Below the pieces are notes generated by a model. The model had not been told where the DNA came from, did not search any database, and saw only the letters and a program-made list of their open reading frames with translations. DNA of 64,000 bases from the NCBI GenBank assembly GCA_044222395.1, contig JBGANK010000016.1, positions 1 through 64,000 of the forward strand. The letters are read 5' to 3'. Below, one piece after another: positions 1 through 6,936 of the stretch. Every line of letters begins with the position of its first letter. Positions within the stretch are counted from its first letter, which is position 1. The translations under genes were made by a program, and so were the position numbers. The stretch is from JAEUMD01 sp044222395. GTDB lineage: Bacteria; Pseudomonadota; Alphaproteobacteria; Rhizobiales; Hyphomicrobiaceae.

Positions 1-489
1 ATATGTGACTGGCCACTTGGTCGAATTGGAGATCTGGACGCTGAAGGTCATCGCGCGCGGACGGCCGAACAGTTGCACCGTGACGTACTTGGGGTGCTGA
101 TTGGGTACGCGGGCGATGGCGACGGCCGTTTCGGTCACGCCTTTGGTTTCGATGTTGCGGCGGTGGCCGGGCGAGTTGATCCAGCCCTCGACGGTGCTGC
201 GGGCGAGTTGCTGGCTTTCGAAGCCGCGCGAATCGCGTGCGCTCGCCAGGTTCTCGGAGATCAGGCAGAAGTCATAGCCGGCCTGCTTGACGCGCTGGGA
301 GAGCGTGGTGCCGCCGGCGTCGTGGGCGAAGCTGTCGGTGCGCGCGAGGTAATCGGCGAAGGCCTTGGCGGCCGTCTTCAGAGCAGGCGAAGGTTTCACC
401 GGAGCAAGCTTCTGCTCGACGCGGTAGGCGTTGGTCATCTCGATGATGGCGGTTTCGGTCGCCGGTATGTCGGGCAGGATGGTCGGCAT
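1..489 (-). CDS. CAP (SCP/PR-1/YkwD) domain protein, C-terminus cut off by window edge
   Basis: About 163 residues are visible with no stop before base 1, so the C-terminus lies outside the window. Reading from the ATG at 487-489 gives a CAP-superfamily domain: an N-terminal helix with NAYRVEQKLAPV, then a conserved SENLA motif near residue 80, and the family signature INSPGHRRNIE near residue 105. CAP proteins in bacteria (YkwD type) are usually secreted, and their biochemical role is mostly unknown. No clear signal peptide precedes this start, and the in-frame codons upstream do not look like one, so export is uncertain. It diverges from parC across about 290 bp. The family assignment is firm and the function is not. 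Confidence 0.85.
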   Translation of the reverse strand, partial: MPTILPDIPATETAIIEMTNAYRVEQKLAPVKPSPALKTAAKAFADYLARTDSFAHDAGGTTLSQRVKQAGYDFCLISENLASARDSRGFESQQLARSTVEGWINSPGHRRNIETKGVTETAVAIARVPNQHPKYVTVQLFGRPRAMTFSVQISNSTKWPVTY

Positions 490-776
490 CGCTTCGGTTC
501 TCGGCAATGAGGGAAAGGCTCGCAGAGTGGGGGTGCGCGGGTCGCAGCGGGGCCAAAGCCAGACCACGCAAGTGTGATGCAAATTGGGTGTTATCCTCAG
601 GTGCGGTGCACAGCCGGGCGGCACGCCGAGCGTGTGCCCGGGGCCGGTGGTTGGGGGCCGGAGAAGCGCCCGGAAATGCGGGACTCGAACCGTTGCGGAA
701 CTTGGGGGCGAATCACTTCGTGGAATGTGGCCGGCGGGCACTTGAGGCACCGGGGGCGGCGGGCTAATCCGGGGGC

Positions 777-3029
777 ATGAGCGACAAACCGATTCTGCCG
801 GGCGATGGCCCGATCGAGCCCGTCAACCTGCGCGAAGCGCTGGAAGAGCGTTATCTGGCGTATGCGCTGTCGACGATCATGGGCCGCGCGCTGCCCGACG
901 TGCGCGACGGCTTGAAGCCGGTGCACCGGCGCATCCTTTATGCGATGCGCGACCTCAACCTGACGCCTCAGGGTGCGCATCGCAAGTGCGCCAAGATCGT
1001 CGGCGAGACGATGGGTAATTTCCACCCGCACGGAGACCAGGCGATCTATGACGCGCTGGCGCGGCTCGCCCAGGATTTCGCGGTGCGCTATCCGCTGATC
1101 GACGGGCAGGGCAACTTCGGCAATATCGATGGCGATAATCCTGCCGCCGCTCGCTATACGGAGGCGCGTCTCACCGACACGGCGATGGCGATTCTCGACG
1201 GCATCGACGAGGACACTGTCGACTTCCGCGCAAACTACGACGAGACCACCAAGGAGCCGTCGGTTCTGCCGGCCGGTTTCCCGAACCTGCTGGCCAACGG
1301 TGCGTCGGGCATCGCGGTGGGCATGGCCACCAACATTCCCCCGCACAACGTCGAGGAGATCTGCTCGGCCGCCCTGCATCTCATCAAGCATCCCAATGCG
1401 ACGGTCGAAAAGCTGGTCGACTTCATTCCCGGTCCCGACTTCCCGACCGGTGGCGTCATCGTCGATTCCAGAGAGCAGATCGTGGAGGCCTACAAGACCG
1501 GGCGCGGCTCGTTCCGCATCCGCGCCAAGTGGCACAAGGAGGACACCGGCCGCGGCGGATACCAGATCGTCGTCACCGAGATTCCCTATCAGGTGCAGAA
1601 GGGCAAGCTGATCGAGAAGATTGCCGAGCTCGTCAACGAACGGAAACTGCCGCTGCTGGCGGATGTGCGCGACGAGAGTGCCGAGGAAATTCGGCTCATT
1701 CTCGAGCCGAAGTCGCGCACCGTCGATCCCGTCATCCTGATGGAGCAGCTGTTCCGGCTGACGGAGCTGGAGGTCAAGTTCGGCCTCAACATGAACGTGC
1801 TGTCGGGCGGGCAGATCCCCAACGTGCTGTCGTTGCGCGAGGTGCTGCAGCAGTGGCTCGAGCACCGCATCGAAGTGCTGATCCGCCGGACCAACCATCG
1901 CCTGAAGAAGATCGAGCATCGGCTGGAAGTGCTCGACGGCTACCTCATCGCCTATCTCAACATCGACGAGGTGATCCGGATCGTGCGCTTCGAGGACGAT
2001 CCCAAGGCCAAGCTGATCGCGCGATTCAAGCTCACCGAGGTGCAGGCCGAGGCGATCTTGAACCTGCGCCTGAAGAGCCTGTCGAAGCTCGAGGAAGTCG
2101 AGATCAAGGCCGAGCACAACAAGCTGTCAGGGGAAAAGCGCGAGCTGAAGACGCTGCTCAAGTCCGATGATCTGCAGTGGCAGAAGGTGGCCGAGGAGAT
2201 CAAGGCAACGCGTGATCGCTATTCGAAGAAGACGGAGCTCGGCCGGCGCCGCACCAGCTTCGCCGATGCGCCGACGATCGATGTCGATCTCGACGCAGCC
2301 CTGATCGAGAAGGAAGCGATCACGGTGATCCTGTCGGAGAAGGGCTGGCTGCGGGCCATGAAAGGGCACCAGGACGACCTTTCCAAGCTCGAGTTCAAGC
2401 AGGGCGATGGCCTGAAGCGCGCCTTCAACGCCTACACGACCGACAAGATCCTGCTGTTTGCCACCAACGGCAAGTTCTACACGCTGGAAGCCGCTGCGCT
2501 GCCGGGTGGACGCGGTCATGGCGAGCCCGTGCGGCTGATGGTCGACATCGAGCAGAACCACGACTTCGTCGAGGCGTTCGTTTTCCAGCAGGACCGCAAG
2601 CTGCTGGTCGCCTCGACGTCCGGTTACGGCTTCATCGTGCCGGAAGTTGAGGTCATCGCTGCCACGCGAAAGGGCAAGCAGGTGCTCAACGTATCTGAGC
2701 CCGACGAGGCGCGGCTGGTGGTGCCGGTGGAGGGCGATCAAGTGGCGGTGGTCGGCGAGAACCGCAAGATGCTGGTGTTCCGCTTGTCGGAGCTCAACGA
2801 GATGACGCGCGGCAAGGGCGTGATCCTGTTCAGGTCACGCGACGGCGGCGTTTCTGATGCGCGGGTGTTCGCCAAGGAGGCCGGGCTCACCTGGCTCGAT
2901 ACGGCCGGCCGCACGTTCACGCTGGAATGGCGCGATCTCAAGGAGTGGGTGGGCCTCAGGGCACAAACGGGCCGCATGGCGCCGCGCGGTTTCCCCAAAT
3001 CCAACCGCTTCGGGCCGGCATTCGGCTGA
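777..3029 (+). CDS. parC: DNA topoisomerase IV subunit A
   Basis: A 750-residue type IIA topoisomerase A subunit, the usual ParC length. It cuts and re-ligates DNA to decatenate daughter chromosomes together with ParE, which is not in this window. The N-terminal winged-helix region contains the helix HPHGDQAIYDAL. Gln88 occupies the position of GyrA Ser83, as I recall is usual for alphaproteobacterial ParC. The catalytic tyrosine is Tyr127 in ARYTEARL. The C-terminal third is a beta-propeller-like region without a clear GyrA box, which separates it from GyrA. The ATG at 777 begins MSDKPILPGDGPIEPV. A GC-rich hairpin follows the gene. Confidence 0.95.
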   Translation: MSDKPILPGDGPIEPVNLREALEERYLAYALSTIMGRALPDVRDGLKPVHRRILYAMRDLNLTPQGAHRKCAKIVGETMGNFHPHGDQAIYDALARLAQDFAVRYPLIDGQGNFGNIDGDNPAAARYTEARLTDTAMAILDGIDEDTVDFRANYDETTKEPSVLPAGFPNLLANGASGIAVGMATNIPPHNVEEICSAALHLIKHPNATVEKLVDFIPGPDFPTGGVIVDSREQIVEAYKTGRGSFRIRAKWHKEDTGRGGYQIVVTEIPYQVQKGKLIEKIAELVNERKLPLLADVRDESAEEIRLILEPKSRTVDPVILMEQLFRLTELEVKFGLNMNVLSGGQIPNVLSLREVLQQWLEHRIEVLIRRTNHRLKKIEHRLEVLDGYLIAYLNIDEVIRIVRFEDDPKAKLIARFKLTEVQAEAILNLRLKSLSKLEEVEIKAEHNKLSGEKRELKTLLKSDDLQWQKVAEEIKATRDRYSKKTELGRRRTSFADAPTIDVDLDAALIEKEAITVILSEKGWLRAMKGHQDDLSKLEFKQGDGLKRAFNAYTTDKILLFATNGKFYTLEAAALPGGRGHGEPVRLMVDIEQNHDFVEAFVFQQDRKLLVASTSGYGFIVPEVEVIAATRKGKQVLNVSEPDEARLVVPVEGDQVAVVGENRKMLVFRLSELNEMTRGKGVILFRSRDGGVSDARVFAKEAGLTWLDTAGRTFTLEWRDLKEWVGLRAQTGRMAPRGFPKSNRFGPAFG

Positions 3030-3042
3030 GCGGTCGTGTCCT

Positions 3043-3065
3043 CGCCCGGCGCTGGGCGCCGGGCG
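3043..3065 (+). terminator. GC hairpin after parC, possible terminator
   Basis: A 10-bp perfect stem (3043-3052 pairing with 3056-3065) with a 3-base loop begins 13 bases after the parC stop. It has no T-tract, so intrinsic termination is uncertain. It could instead slow 3' exonucleases or act with Rho. Confidence 0.45.
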
Positions 3066-3156
3066 GGCAGTTGCACCGCTTTTGGGCCTCAATCTTCTGG
3101 CAACGCGACAGGTTCCCGCAGGCGGCTTGCGCCAGTTGCGGTGGCCGGACTTGTTA

Positions 3157-3279
3157 GAGCAGGTCCGATGTTGATGGAGTCACTCGGGCTGCCGTGGCCT
3201 GCTCGAAGCCTTTGATTTAGAGTCTCAATCACGCCTTCGCTGGAACCAGAAGCGGTTCCATCTCAGCCGATCAGACTCT
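3157..3279. repeat. Dispersed 123-bp palindromic repeat, copy 1
   Basis: This element aligns without gaps to 28400-28522 at about 85% identity (about 19 mismatches in 123). It contains nested inverted repeats: GAGCAGG (3157-3163) with CCTGCTC (3198-3204), AGAGTCT (3219-3225) with AGACTCT (3273-3279), and the inner hairpin GGAACC (3242-3247) with GGTTCC (3254-3259). The pairing is largely kept in both copies. It has no coding potential and resembles the non-autonomous palindromic elements (REP, RIME-like) of other proteobacteria. I do not recognise it as a named family. Confidence 0.8.
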
Positions 3280-3346
3280 TGTGGTGTCGCAGCGGCAGGG
3301 TGGGGTCGTTTCGTTGAATTCGTGCGGGGGCGAAAGGACGCTGAGG

Positions 3347-3799
3347 ATGGCGCGTCGAATGGTGTGCCGCAGTGGGCTCGCGGTTCTGATTGTGCTGATC
3401 GCGGCGCAGGCACGTGTGCACGCCGCAGCTTGCACGCGCGGCGACTTCGAAGCCGTGGTCGACGAGGCTGCCGCCGCGTTACGCGATCTCAACCAGAAAC
3501 ATCGTCCTGATTTCCAGGAGAAGCTGCGCCAGCTCAAGGAAAAGCGCGGCTGGAGCCACGATGAGTTCATGAAGGAAGCCGTGAGCTACGTCAAAGACGA
3601 GAAGATCGAGGTCTACGATCGATCCTCCAATGAGCTGCTTGATAAAATTTCGACGATGGGCCAGGAGGGTGCGGTGGCAAAGACGCCGGACTGCGCAGTG
3701 TTGCAGGATCTGCGCGGTCGCATGGCGAAGCTCGTCGAGACACAGACGGCGAAGTGGACCTACATGTTCGACAAGCTCGGCGCCGAACTCGAGAAGTGA
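3347..3799 (+). CDS. Secreted protein of unknown function
   Basis: A 150-residue protein with a clear Sec signal peptide: MARRM, then a hydrophobic run GLAVLIVLIAAQA, then a cut near HAAAC. The mature part is charged and mostly helical, with many Glu, Lys and Asp. It has two cysteines, one at the start of the mature chain (ACTRGDF) and one in the later half (PDCAVL), which could form a disulfide. The ATG at 3347 was chosen because it puts the signal peptide at the N-terminus and follows the purine-rich stretch AAAGGACG. The open frame continues upstream, but with sequence that does not look like protein. It is a periplasmic or extracellular hypothetical protein, and no family was recognised. 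Confidence 0.7.
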   Translation: MARRMVCRSGLAVLIVLIAAQARVHAAACTRGDFEAVVDEAAAALRDLNQKHRPDFQEKLRQLKEKRGWSHDEFMKEAVSYVKDEKIEVYDRSSNELLDKISTMGQEGAVAKTPDCAVLQDLRGRMAKLVETQTAKWTYMFDKLGAELEK

Positions 3800-4150
3800 G
3801 CATGGATTGCGGATGATGAACCGGAAGGCGCTGTTATAGCGCGATGCGAGTGTGGGTTCGCATCGTATTGAGCCGAGTTGGTTGGTCTTGATCAGCAGTA
3901 CAGAACTGGCCGTGGGTATCGACCGATCATTCAAGACGCTGTCACGCCGACATTGGCGCCAACGATCCGATCACCAGCCCGTTTGATCAGTGTGAGTTCA
4001 TGTGTTGCAGTGCCGTCACTTGGTAAATCATTCCACCTTGTTGCACCGCGGTAGAGCTTGCGCACGTCGGTGAGTTGTCCCGTTTTCGATGCGTCGACGC
4101 CGGAGCAGTGTCGGGCGGCGCCGAGACCAAGATCATAGAGGAGTTGCAAT
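3800..4150. other. Intergenic region without recognised features
   Basis: A 351-bp stretch between two small secreted-protein genes on the same strand. No gene, tRNA or clear hairpin was found. The last bases contain AGAGGAG, the ribosome binding site of the lysine-rich protein that follows. Confidence 0.6.
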
Positions 4151-4552
4151 ATGAAGAAGGCACTCTTGTCTGCACTCGCACTCGTACTTGCGACATTGCT
4201 TACGGTTCCCTCGGCTGTTTCCACGATCGCCGCTGAAAAGCCGGCAGCCGCGACTGCTGGCGCGACCACGCCTGCGGCTTCGACCGCCGGCACGACAAAG
4301 TCGGCCGAGGCTACCAAACCCAAGGAAGTGAAGAAGGCCAAGGTCAAGAAGAAAGCCAAGAAGGCAAAAAAGAAGAAGAAGAAGGCCAAGAAGGTGAAAA
4401 AGGGCAAGAAGGCCAAGAACGTAAAGAAGGCCAAGAAAGCGAAGCAGGCTCCCGCGGCGAAGACTCAAGAAGCGCCCAAGGCCAAGGCACCTGAGGCATC
4501 AAAGGCGAAGGCTCCGGAAGCGCCCAAGGCTCCGGCGCCGGCTCCAAAATAG
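4151..4552 (+). CDS. Exported poly-lysine/alanine low-complexity protein
   Basis: A 133-residue protein in three zones. Residues 1-28 are a textbook signal peptide (MKKALLSALALVLATLL..., cut near STIAA). Residues about 28-58 are an Ala/Thr linker. Residues 58-98 are almost only lysine with alanine and valine (repeats of KKAK and KKVKKGKKAK). The tail to the end repeats EAPKAKAPEA-like units and finishes in APAPAPK. Lysine-rich tails of this sort are known from histone H1-like proteins in the cytoplasm, but here the signal peptide predicts export. A role in binding DNA, teichoic-like polymers or acidic polysaccharide outside the membrane is possible but is only inference. A strong ribosome binding site (AGAGGAG) lies just upstream and a terminator follows at 4591. 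Confidence 0.75.
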   Translation: MKKALLSALALVLATLLTVPSAVSTIAAEKPAAATAGATTPAASTAGTTKSAEATKPKEVKKAKVKKKAKKAKKKKKKAKKVKKGKKAKNVKKAKKAKQAPAAKTQEAPKAKAPEASKAKAPEAPKAPAPAPK

Positions 4553-4590
4553 CGAGGCCGAGCCTTCGTCCAACATTCACAAAGGAGGGT

Positions 4591-4623
4591 CGACAGACGC
4601 GCTGTCGGCTCTCTTTTTGTTTT
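4591..4623 (+). terminator. Rho-independent terminator after the lysine-rich gene
   Basis: The stem CGACAG (4591-4596) pairs with CTGTCG (4602-4607) and is followed by CTCTTTTTGTTTT. It lies 39 bases after the stop of the lysine-rich gene and before the convergent bpt gene. Confidence 0.8.
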
Positions 4624-4670
4624 CTGCCGTCAACTTGATGATGGCTGCGTGTGCTGAACCAATGAGAGCA

Positions 4671-5420
4671 TCAAACCCTCTTCCAGCCGCCCGACGTCAG
4701 CTGCTCCTGCGGCTGGAAGCGGGTCTTGTAGGCCATCTTGCGCGAGCCAGCGATCCAATAGCCGAGATAGAGGTATGGCAATCCGAGGCTGCGCGCATAG
4801 GCGAGATGCTCGATGATCATATAGGTGCCGAGACTGCTGCTGGTCCTGGCAGGATCATAGAAGCTGTAGACCATAGAGATGCCATCGGAGAGACGATCGC
4901 ACAGTGCGACGGCGCGCAATCTGCCTCGGGTGCCGCTTCCCAGTTTCGCCAGCGGCTCGGCCGGCGCATCGCGATACTCCGACAGGAACGTCTCGATGGC
5001 GCTGTCCTCGACCATCATCGAATAGTCGAGCACCGTCATGTCGGCCATGCCGCCATCGCCGTGACGGGCATCGATGTAGGAGCGGAACAGTGCATACTGC
5101 TCGCTCGACGCGCGCGCGGGGATGCGCTCGACGCACAGCCGGCGATTGCGTTCGTGAATGCGGCGCATGGTGCGGGCCGGTTCGAACTCGTCGACGAGGA
5201 CGCGCACCGACACGCAAGCGTGGCAGCCTTCGCAATACGGCATGTAGGCGATGTTCTGGCTGCGACGGAAACCGCCACGCAGGAGATTGTCGACGAGCAG
5301 GCTCGGCTTGTCGGGAGACAGGTGGGTGAAGAGCTTGCGCTCGAGCCGTCCAGGCAGATACGGGCACGGTTGGGGAGCCGTCACGTAGAATTCGGGGAAG
5401 TGCTTCTGCTGCTCGGTCAT
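4671..5420 (-). CDS. bpt: Aspartate/glutamate leucyltransferase (bacterial N-end rule)
   Basis: A 249-residue leucyl/phenylalanyl-tRNA-protein transferase of the Bpt (Ate1-related) family. Bpt transfers leucine to proteins that start with Asp or Glu and so marks them for ClpS/ClpAP degradation. The family landmarks are the N-terminal CPYLPGR with KLFTHL, the cysteine cluster YCEGCHACVSVRV, and the C-terminal GNAT-like part with YLGYWI and MAYKTRF. The ATG at 5418-5420 (MTEQQKHFPEFYVT) fits the family start. An open frame 16 codons longer exists but is not conserved in style. The gene converges with the lysine-rich gene and is followed by its terminator region. Confidence 0.93.
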   Translation of the reverse strand: MTEQQKHFPEFYVTAPQPCPYLPGRLERKLFTHLSPDKPSLLVDNLLRGGFRRSQNIAYMPYCEGCHACVSVRVLVDEFEPARTMRRIHERNRRLCVERIPARASSEQYALFRSYIDARHGDGGMADMTVLDYSMMVEDSAIETFLSEYRDAPAEPLAKLGSGTRGRLRAVALCDRLSDGISMVYSFYDPARTSSSLGTYMIIEHLAYARSLGLPYLYLGYWIAGSRKMAYKTRFQPQEQLTSGGWKRV

Positions 5421-5552
5421 TGACGGCACGACTCCCGTCGATTGGTGCCTTGTAACGGCGGCGCCCATGATATGAGACAGCGGGCAGAACGATCAAGGCT
5501 GCGGCGGACTCATCCCAAGGCATCCAGAGGGCTGGGTATCAGGCCCACCCGT

Positions 5553-6458
5553 TCACCCGGTGCCGCGAGTCACCGTATCGCCATGGCGGGCGTGCGATTC
5601 CAAAAAGGCGATGATTTCGCGGGCCACGTCAACCCCCGTCGAGGTCTCGACGCCTTCCAGGCCGGGTGAGGAATTGACCTCCATGACCATTGGGCCCCGC
5701 TTGGTCCGCAGCATGTCGACACCGCAAACGTTCAGTCCAAGCGCGGCTGCGGCGCGGATGGCGACGTCCTCTTCCTCAACGCTGATGGTGGTTGCCTCTG
5801 CCCGGCCGCCCCGATGCAGATTCGAGCGAAATTCTCCTTCGCGGCCGATTCGCATGATGGCGGCCGTCACGCGCCCGCCGACAACGAAAGCGCGGACGTC
5901 GGAGGCTTCCGATTCGCGGATGAACTCCTGGACCATGATGTTGACGTTGGCGGCGGAGAAGGCCTCGATCACGGACTTGGCCGAGGCGGCCGTTTCCGCC
6001 AACACGACGCCCATTCCCTGGGTTCCCTCCAGCAACTTGATGACGACGGGGGCGCCGCCGACCTCGCGGATGACGTCCTCGGCCCGGCGCGGCCCGTGTG
6101 CGAAGGCGGTGGTGGGCATGCCAATGCCCGCCCGTGCCAGAATCTGGAGCGCCCGCAGCTTGTCGCGGGAGCGGCCGATGGCAACGCTTTCGTTCAAAGG
6201 ATAGATGCCTTGCATCTCGAACTGGCGCAGGACGGCCAGACCGTAGTGCGTGATGGATGCGCCAATGCGGGGAATGACTGCATCGTAGCGCGGCAGGTCG
6301 GCGCCGCCATAGCGCAGCCTGGGGCTATTGGAGGTGATGTTCATATGGACGTGCAGCGTATTGATCACGTCGATGACATGGCCAGCCGCGGTCGCGGCCT
6401 CGACGATCCGCCGGTGCGAGTAGAGTGCTGGATTTCGGGCGAGCATGGCGAGACGCAT
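5553..6458 (-). CDS. rimK: RimK-family ATP-grasp ligase (ribosomal S6 glutamate ligase type)
   Basis: A 301-residue ATP-grasp enzyme. RimK adds glutamate residues to the C-terminus of ribosomal protein S6, and relatives make other poly-glutamate or amide bonds. An N-terminal pre-ATP-grasp domain (about residues 1-95, with SPRLRYGG and PRIGASIT) is followed by the ATP-grasp fold: VVIKLLEGTQGMGV for nucleotide binding, MVQEFI, and the metal-binding end VMEVNSSPGLEG. The length matches E. coli RimK (300). The zinc protease gene that often accompanies rimK is not adjacent. The substrate cannot be decided from sequence. Confidence 0.9.
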   Translation of the reverse strand: MRLAMLARNPALYSHRRIVEAATAAGHVIDVINTLHVHMNITSNSPRLRYGGADLPRYDAVIPRIGASITHYGLAVLRQFEMQGIYPLNESVAIGRSRDKLRALQILARAGIGMPTTAFAHGPRRAEDVIREVGGAPVVIKLLEGTQGMGVVLAETAASAKSVIEAFSAANVNIMVQEFIRESEASDVRAFVVGGRVTAAIMRIGREGEFRSNLHRGGRAEATTISVEEEDVAIRAAAALGLNVCGVDMLRTKRGPMVMEVNSSPGLEGVETSTGVDVAREIIAFLESHARHGDTVTRGTG

Positions 6459-6936
6459 TTCCGGCCTCTGAGTAACAGGTGCGGGTCAGGCGCGGCCTCA
6501 ATAGGCCAGCTTAAAACCGGAAAAAAGGGGCTGGCGCGCAAAGGGCACAGAGCAATGACATCGTGTGCAGGTGCCTAGGGTTTTGTTTGCCAATCGGCGT
6601 TCGCCTGGTGCAACGATAGGGTGGCTGATTTGGCGGTCGCGCGTTCCAATCGGGGAAGCAGAGGGGCAGCGGCGAGCAGACGGGCATGGGTCGGACGCAG
6701 GCTACGATTGCGGCTGCGTTAAGATTATCATCCGTTCTAGCAAGTTACTGTTTTTCTGATGACTTATTAACTTGTCGCGAGCCGCGGGCTGGCCGATAAA
6801 GTCGGGCAGATTGGCCCCGGCGGGCTATCAGGCCCCGGCCGGACCGCAGGATAGCCGACGTCACGGCGCCTGGAGCGCGGCAAGCATCTTGCTTGGGTGC
6901 AGCGATTCGTTTCCTGGCGCAGGGGTTAACATACGC
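6459..6936. other. Intergenic region upstream of the pel operon
   Basis: A 478-bp divergent region between rimK and the pel operon. It has an unusually AT-rich patch at about 6718-6775 (with GTTACTGTTTTTCTGATGA) in an otherwise GC-rich setting, which is a good place for the pel promoter and regulator sites. No exact operator could be assigned. The frame of the PelA-like protein stays open through the last part, but that stretch does not look coding. Confidence 0.5.

Larger units (their letters stand above)
3030..3346. other. Intergenic region holding a hairpin and a dispersed palindromic repeat
   Basis: No gene is supported here. The stretch holds a 10-bp GC hairpin at 3043-3065 just after parC and a 123-bp palindromic element at 3157-3279 whose second copy is at 28400-28522. 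The promoter of the secreted-protein gene that follows should lie in the remaining 70 bp, but no clear -35/-10 pair is visible. Confidence 0.7.

Noticed and set aside
600..776. tRNA-like T-arm on the minus strand (GGTTCGAGTCCC) upstream of parC
   Set aside because: No D-arm, anticodon stem or pairing acceptor could be found around it, and the T-stem itself does not pair properly.
597..2117. Long open frame antisense to parC
   Set aside because: It mirrors the codon structure of parC in a GC-rich genome, has no domain signature, and parC itself is certain.
4330..4550. Repetitive DNA that could be taken for a tandem-repeat array or CRISPR
   Set aside because: The AAG-rich repetition is coding for poly-lysine with intact frame, without spaced identical repeats.
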